From: Acidilobus saccharovorans 345-15
Lineage (GTDB): Archaea; Thermoproteota; Thermoprotei_A; Sulfolobales; Acidilobaceae
Direction of reading: 5' to 3'
Assembly (NCBI RefSeq): GCF_000144915.1
Contig: NC_014374.1
Location: forward strand, 682,001 to 746,000
DNA: 64,000 bases
The notes beneath the pieces were generated by a model. The model was not told where the DNA came from. It saw only the letters and a list, made by a program, of their open reading frames with translations, and did not search any database. Below are positions 61,701-64,000 of the stretch, one piece after another. Within the stretch, counting starts at the first letter, position 1. Every line of letters begins with the position of its first letter. The position numbers and the translations under genes are program-made.

Positions 61701-62390
61701 TCCATAGGCAACGTGAGCCCCTTCGAGGTGGGCAAGGGGGAAGAGTGGTACATAGTGGTCACTGGGGTCAGTCCCTTCGGCAACGTGCTGACGTACTCGC
61801 AGACATCTGTGATAGAGGGCAGGGTGGCTTACTACGCCAACGAGGCCCTGACGCCCCCCTTTGAGGCCAGCGGCGCCATGTTTAACAACGTCACCATAGA
61901 GGGCTACAGGGGCAACATAACCTGGAGCTACTTCGAGGGCGTGAACTACATACGCAACAGCACGCTCGGCCTTGAGTTTGACGACGCTGAGGGCGAGCTC
62001 ATAATATATGACAGCGTCGTCAGCATGAACTACGTGAGCGCCAGCGAGGTGGTTCTCATCAACAGCAGGCTCTACCTCAGGTACTCCAGCGTGGGCAGGC
62101 TTGTGCTGGGGCCGGGCTCGAACTACACCTCGAGCTACTCAACCATAGGCTCCGTCGGGGGCCAGTACCAGATAGCGAGGATAACCGGCTGGACCCCGCA
62201 GCGCTCCATAGCGATCTCCTCCTCGAGGCCCTACATAGCCCCTGTGCAGCAGGCCCGCGCCGTCCAGCCCCAGAGGGAGAGGGCCACAGCGTCGGCGGGC
62301 TACAGGAACCTTGCCGTGGCCGCGTCCCTGGGGGCCGCGCTGCTGGTTGCCGTGCTCCTGCTCATGAGGCGCCCTAGCCGGTCACGTTGA
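58761..62390 (+). CDS. Membrane-tethered S53 protease (sedolisin)
   Basis: 1,209 residues if started at CTG 58761. From there the frame reads a clear signal peptide (LRAKLISTVLLAIIIAAAAL); the first ATG is only at 58884, after it, and a TAA in frame lies upstream, so no ATG, GTG or TTG can start the signal. Numbering from 58884: pro-domain 1-150 (Pro-kumamolisin type); catalytic Glu 247 and Asp 251 (GWDVEIDLDVEAVH), oxyanion Asp 337 (AASGDGGG), Ser 455 (AGGTSEAVQ). Long beta-rich C-terminal region, then an anchor (VAASLGAALLVAVLLLM). Acid peptidase that would digest proteins outside the cell. Many sequons. CTG start is inference. Confidence 0.88.
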   Translation: MRAKLISTVLLAIIIAAAALPVSYVKAVAGPASPNSIVFSYMGGLRGFKYVGPLPSNVNVVGVLYVPLRDVPLIFYYAQAVSDPGSPLYRKFLTPSQAASMFYPEAEVAKAISYLRSHGLRVIAVAGSMIAFSGPASAVEGALGVSIGVFSNGTSSYYAVTGYRGKFPWPVPYISNITGVVLGTPKFLVTEQDLIRLRSLYEVNVSYPEEVYPMTSLAEAYNATYLYSLGDEGQGVNVGIIDFYGNPTLLQDVAYYDSLVGLPPANITVVPIGPYNPNLGVLTGWDVEIDLDVEAVHSIAPRAHIYLYVAGGALPLSTIIAYIDQHDNVSIVSQSFGIPESAFSYYGFSFYYYNVYLSDVYYALGAAEGITFLAASGDGGGMGYSAGPVGDVNYPASSPWVLAVGGTTTYISGNSSVQTAWSSAGFVPYMQNVGGSTGGYSAYEPMPWWQEGVVPRPPEGFPHGRAVPDVSANANIFPGAIMVAEDNETVLAGGTSEAVQLVAGLLALVEGYVGHGLGLIAPTLYSLYSNSSTRSAFIPVTFGYNIPWVASNGYNLVTGLGAINAGNLARYLSMVHERGLSIKVLLGNASQFIEPGSTLNVSANITYGGSEVVNGSFVASLKLMNGVVAEEPMYFNSTRGLWEAFLHVPLNSSGPALIEVSGSYKGSWASYAVEAFVGYFGAMSLPTPMYPYMPYLGVPLAAFATSPTGAPSNVSMEVEVLRYNPLNNTYTEVYSQPITLGTSSINFTAPPGYYIIRLSGQAYGLTPIYMGDLMQLFLLFPQVLSMPGAVPEGGYVIVEGIPVPPIETTALVSSQTGLDLFNAILYGSNVTASLVSPAGYNAASSQVPLTGSGLYYGLLRVPRQAQPGLYWVLLNASYNSTTLGGLVEGYGVDMIYVGQPLSAEVAVLPPIVEGGGRVTIEARITYQNGTPVRYGLFSATIVPASLRQLYENASQQVEVPLYYNSTLGLWVGQAYLPGPSSIGNVSPFEVGKGEEWYIVVTGVSPFGNVLTYSQTSVIEGRVAYYANEALTPPFEASGAMFNNVTIEGYRGNITWSYFEGVNYIRNSTLGLEFDDAEGELIIYDSVVSMNYVSASEVVLINSRLYLRYSSVGRLVLGPGSNYTSSYSTIGSVGGQYQIARITGWTPQRSIAISSSRPYIAPVQQARAVQPQRERATASAGYRNLAVAASLGAALLVAVLLLMRRPSRSR

Positions 62391-63345
62391 AGTAAAGCTG
62401 GTTGAACAGGCCCGAGTAGTAGAAGCTCCCGGTGCTTACATTATAATAATACAGCAGTAGCAGCAGCTTGTACTGCCCCGGCCTCGCGGGGGCCCTCAGC
62501 ACTATGGGCGCCGTGGCGTTGTGGCCCGAGGGTATAACCATGTATAGGTCGTAGCCGCTTATGGACTCGTTAAGCGACGAGGGCCCCGGGGGCAGGGAGG
62601 CGTTGAGCACGCCGACCCTGACCTGGTAGAGCATGACGTCGTTCATCTCGTTCTTTATGAGCACGTATAGCGTCACGTTGGAGTTGGGCAGTAGCTCCTG
62701 AGGGTAATCGCCTATCTCCAGGTTGCTGTTGAGGAGGGCTATGACGCTGAAGGGGCCGGGCCTCCAGTACAGCTGGGCCAGGGTGGCCCCTGACAGGCCT
62801 ATGGCGAGCACTATGAAGAGCCCGGCCACGTAGAGCGGGAACCTCTCGGGGCCCGCCTCGCTGGGCCTGGCCTCCCTCCTGGGGCCCTCCCTGAGGACCA
62901 CCTTGTAGTTCCTGTGCGCGTACATCCAGAGCCTCCAGGTTAGCCTCCTGCCGTACCTGACTGAGGCGAAGGCGCCAAGCGAGAGTGCAACAACTGAGGC
63001 TATGACGGAGCCCATGAGCGTCCAGAAGTCCGACCTGGCCCTCGCGAGGATCAGCGGGCCCTGCGACTCGAGGGCCCTGGCCCTCGACGCCAGCGAGCTG
63101 CACGCCGTGCCGTTCGCGTAAGAGGCGTTTATCATGAGCTCGTTTAGCTCGCTGTCATAGCTCAGGTTCACGAAGAGGTAGCTGTGGTAGGCCCTCTCCG
63201 CATAAGCGAAGGCCGCCTCGCCGCCAGATATGGCGGGCCCGCACTCCGCCATGGCCGGCGCTATTGCCATGAGCGCCACTAGCAGCAGGACTGCTGCCGC
63301 AGCTGGGGCCCTCAACCTGCCTCCCGCCCCGACCAGGAGGGGCAT
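62374..63345 (-). CDS. Membrane protein with DUF1616-like domain
   Basis: 323 residues. Signal peptide or helix (about 14-33), a short external region with Cys pair, a helix (about 112-130), a basic cytosolic loop (MYAHRNYKVVLREGPRREAR), a helix (about 170-190) and a C-terminal external beta domain (NVTLYVLIKNEMNDVMLYQV, then YNVSTGSFYYSGLFNQLYFN) like DUF1616. Overlaps the sedolisin gene's end by 17 bases, convergent. Function unknown; archaeal membrane proteins of this type may bind surface polymers. Confidence 0.7.
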   Translation of the reverse strand: MPLLVGAGGRLRAPAAAAVLLLVALMAIAPAMAECGPAISGGEAAFAYAERAYHSYLFVNLSYDSELNELMINASYANGTACSSLASRARALESQGPLILARARSDFWTLMGSVIASVVALSLGAFASVRYGRRLTWRLWMYAHRNYKVVLREGPRREARPSEAGPERFPLYVAGLFIVLAIGLSGATLAQLYWRPGPFSVIALLNSNLEIGDYPQELLPNSNVTLYVLIKNEMNDVMLYQVRVGVLNASLPPGPSSLNESISGYDLYMVIPSGHNATAPIVLRAPARPGQYKLLLLLYYYNVSTGSFYYSGLFNQLYFNVTG

Positions 63346-63378
63346 GTTATAAAAATGAAATTGATAAAGGGGAGGCGA

Positions 63379-64000
63379 TCACTCGCCTACAGCTCCCCTG
63401 ATGCCCAGCTTCTCCTTTACCGCGGCCTGCGCGGCGGCCAGCCTGGCGACGGGCACCCTGAACGGCGAGGCGCTCACGTAGTCAACTCCGGCCCCGTGGA
63501 AGAAGTTAATTGAGGCCGGGTCGCCGCCGTGCTCGCCGCAGACGCCAACCTCTAGCTTGGGGTTGGCCTCCTTGCCCTCCTTGGTGGCTATCTCCACGAG
63601 CCTCCCGACTCCCTTAACGTCAACCGTGTCGAACGGGTCGTTGGCCAGTATGCCCTTCTCGAGGTACTGGTTCATGAACTTGTTCTCAACGTCGTCCCTG
63701 CTGAAGCTGAAGGTGGCCTGGGTCAGGTCGTTGGTTCCAAAGCTGAAGAAGTCAACCTCCTTAGCTATCTCGCTGGCGGTCAGGGCGGCCCTCACGGTCT
63801 CTATCATGGTGCCTATCTTCACGTTGAGCTTGACGCCGTACTCCTTCTCAACGTCGCTGAGCGCTGGCAGTATGGCGTTGTTCTTGACGAACCTTATCTC
63901 GTTCACGTCGGACACCTGCGGCACCATTATCTCAAGCACGGGGCGCTTGCCCTCCTTTATGAGCTCCGCGGCAGCCTCAGCCATCGCCCTGGTCAGGTAG
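63379..64000 (-). CDS. ppdK: Pyruvate phosphate dikinase, C-terminal part
   Basis: The frame ends at 63379 and runs past the right edge; 207 codons are visible. Motifs: VLEIMVPQVSDVNEIRFVKN, KIGTMIETVRAALTASEIA, FFSFGTNDLTQATFSFSRDD and the catalytic GVCGEHGGDPASINFFHGAG of the PEP/pyruvate-binding TIM barrel, ending FRVPVARLAAAQAAV. It interconverts pyruvate, ATP and phosphate with PEP, AMP and PPi in glycolysis/gluconeogenesis. The ATP-grasp and phosphohistidine domains are outside the window. A MET at 63984 is internal. Confidence 0.93.
   Translation of the reverse strand, partial: YLTRAMAEAAAELIKEGKRPVLEIMVPQVSDVNEIRFVKNNAILPALSDVEKEYGVKLNVKIGTMIETVRAALTASEIAKEVDFFSFGTNDLTQATFSFSRDDVENKFMNQYLEKGILANDPFDTVDVKGVGRLVEIATKEGKEANPKLEVGVCGEHGGDPASINFFHGAGVDYVSASPFRVPVARLAAAQAAVKEKLGIRGAVGE

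Overview
The window looks like the chromosome of a hyperthermophilic, probably acidophilic crenarchaeon, most like the Acidilobales/Desulfurococcales. The basis is high GC, heavy AGG arginine and ATA isoleucine use, many TTG and GTG starts behind GGTGA/GGAGG ribosome sites, archaeal TATA boxes just upstream of start codons, Thr-rich tethers on solute-binding proteins, tungsten aldehyde oxidoreductase, Stt3/AglB, an S53 protease and an IS607-type transposon. The genus is inference. I saw no rRNA, tRNA or CRISPR array.

Layout. 1-11.3 kb is a glycan locus: four GT-A (GT2-like) and four GT-B (GT4-like) glycosyltransferases, one polytopic membrane protein of GT-C type, and at least three decayed glycosyltransferase fragments. 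One GT2 gene looks chimeric. 11.4-16.1 kb holds a broken family-5 solute-binding protein, a methyltransferase, an orphan sugar-binding protein and an archaeal ATPase. 16.1-17.3 kb is a decayed patch with a frameshifted Ala/Ser/Asn/Pro-rich gene, a small membrane protein and a relic of an IS200/IS605-type end. 17.3-25.7 kb is a redox block (16-Cys ferredoxin, tungsten AOR, lactonase-like MBL hydrolase, iron alcohol dehydrogenase) into which a four-gene surface-filament locus (17.9-21.5 kb) is set.

25.7-34.5 kb is a run of mostly same-strand genes: YbjQ, ferritin-like, MFS, amidohydrolase, an ABC exporter with a DUF1854 tail, a B3/B4 protein, then DsrE and a ferritin-like/encapsulin fusion. 34.6-51.8 kb is housekeeping and accessory: AglB/Stt3, ribokinase, EamA transporter, class II amidotransferase, a membrane-anchored winged-helix regulator, a possible 19-codon leaderless gene, formyl-THF cyclo-ligase-like protein, T4 endonuclease V-like glycosylase, a second sugar-binding protein, DedA, an ABC pair, CofE-like ligase, HemW-like radical SAM protein and a PD-(D/E)XK nuclease.

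51.9-55.2 kb is one surface-protein gene cut by an IS607-type element; removing the element restores the frame at a GG dinucleotide. 55.2-64 kb holds a cytosolic clan-A glycosidase with an MFS transporter, a DUF131 protein, a large membrane-tethered sedolisin whose signal peptide has no ATG/GTG/TTG start, a DUF1616-like membrane protein and the C-terminus of pyruvate phosphate dikinase.

How they fit together: the glycosyltransferases probably build the lipid-linked glycan that AglB transfers to the many Asn-X-Ser/Thr-rich surface proteins here (binding proteins, sedolisin, filament proteins). The most interesting system is the filament locus, where a secreted beta-rich subunit and a large adhesin-like protein share the same N-terminal module and are co-transcribed with two membrane proteins.
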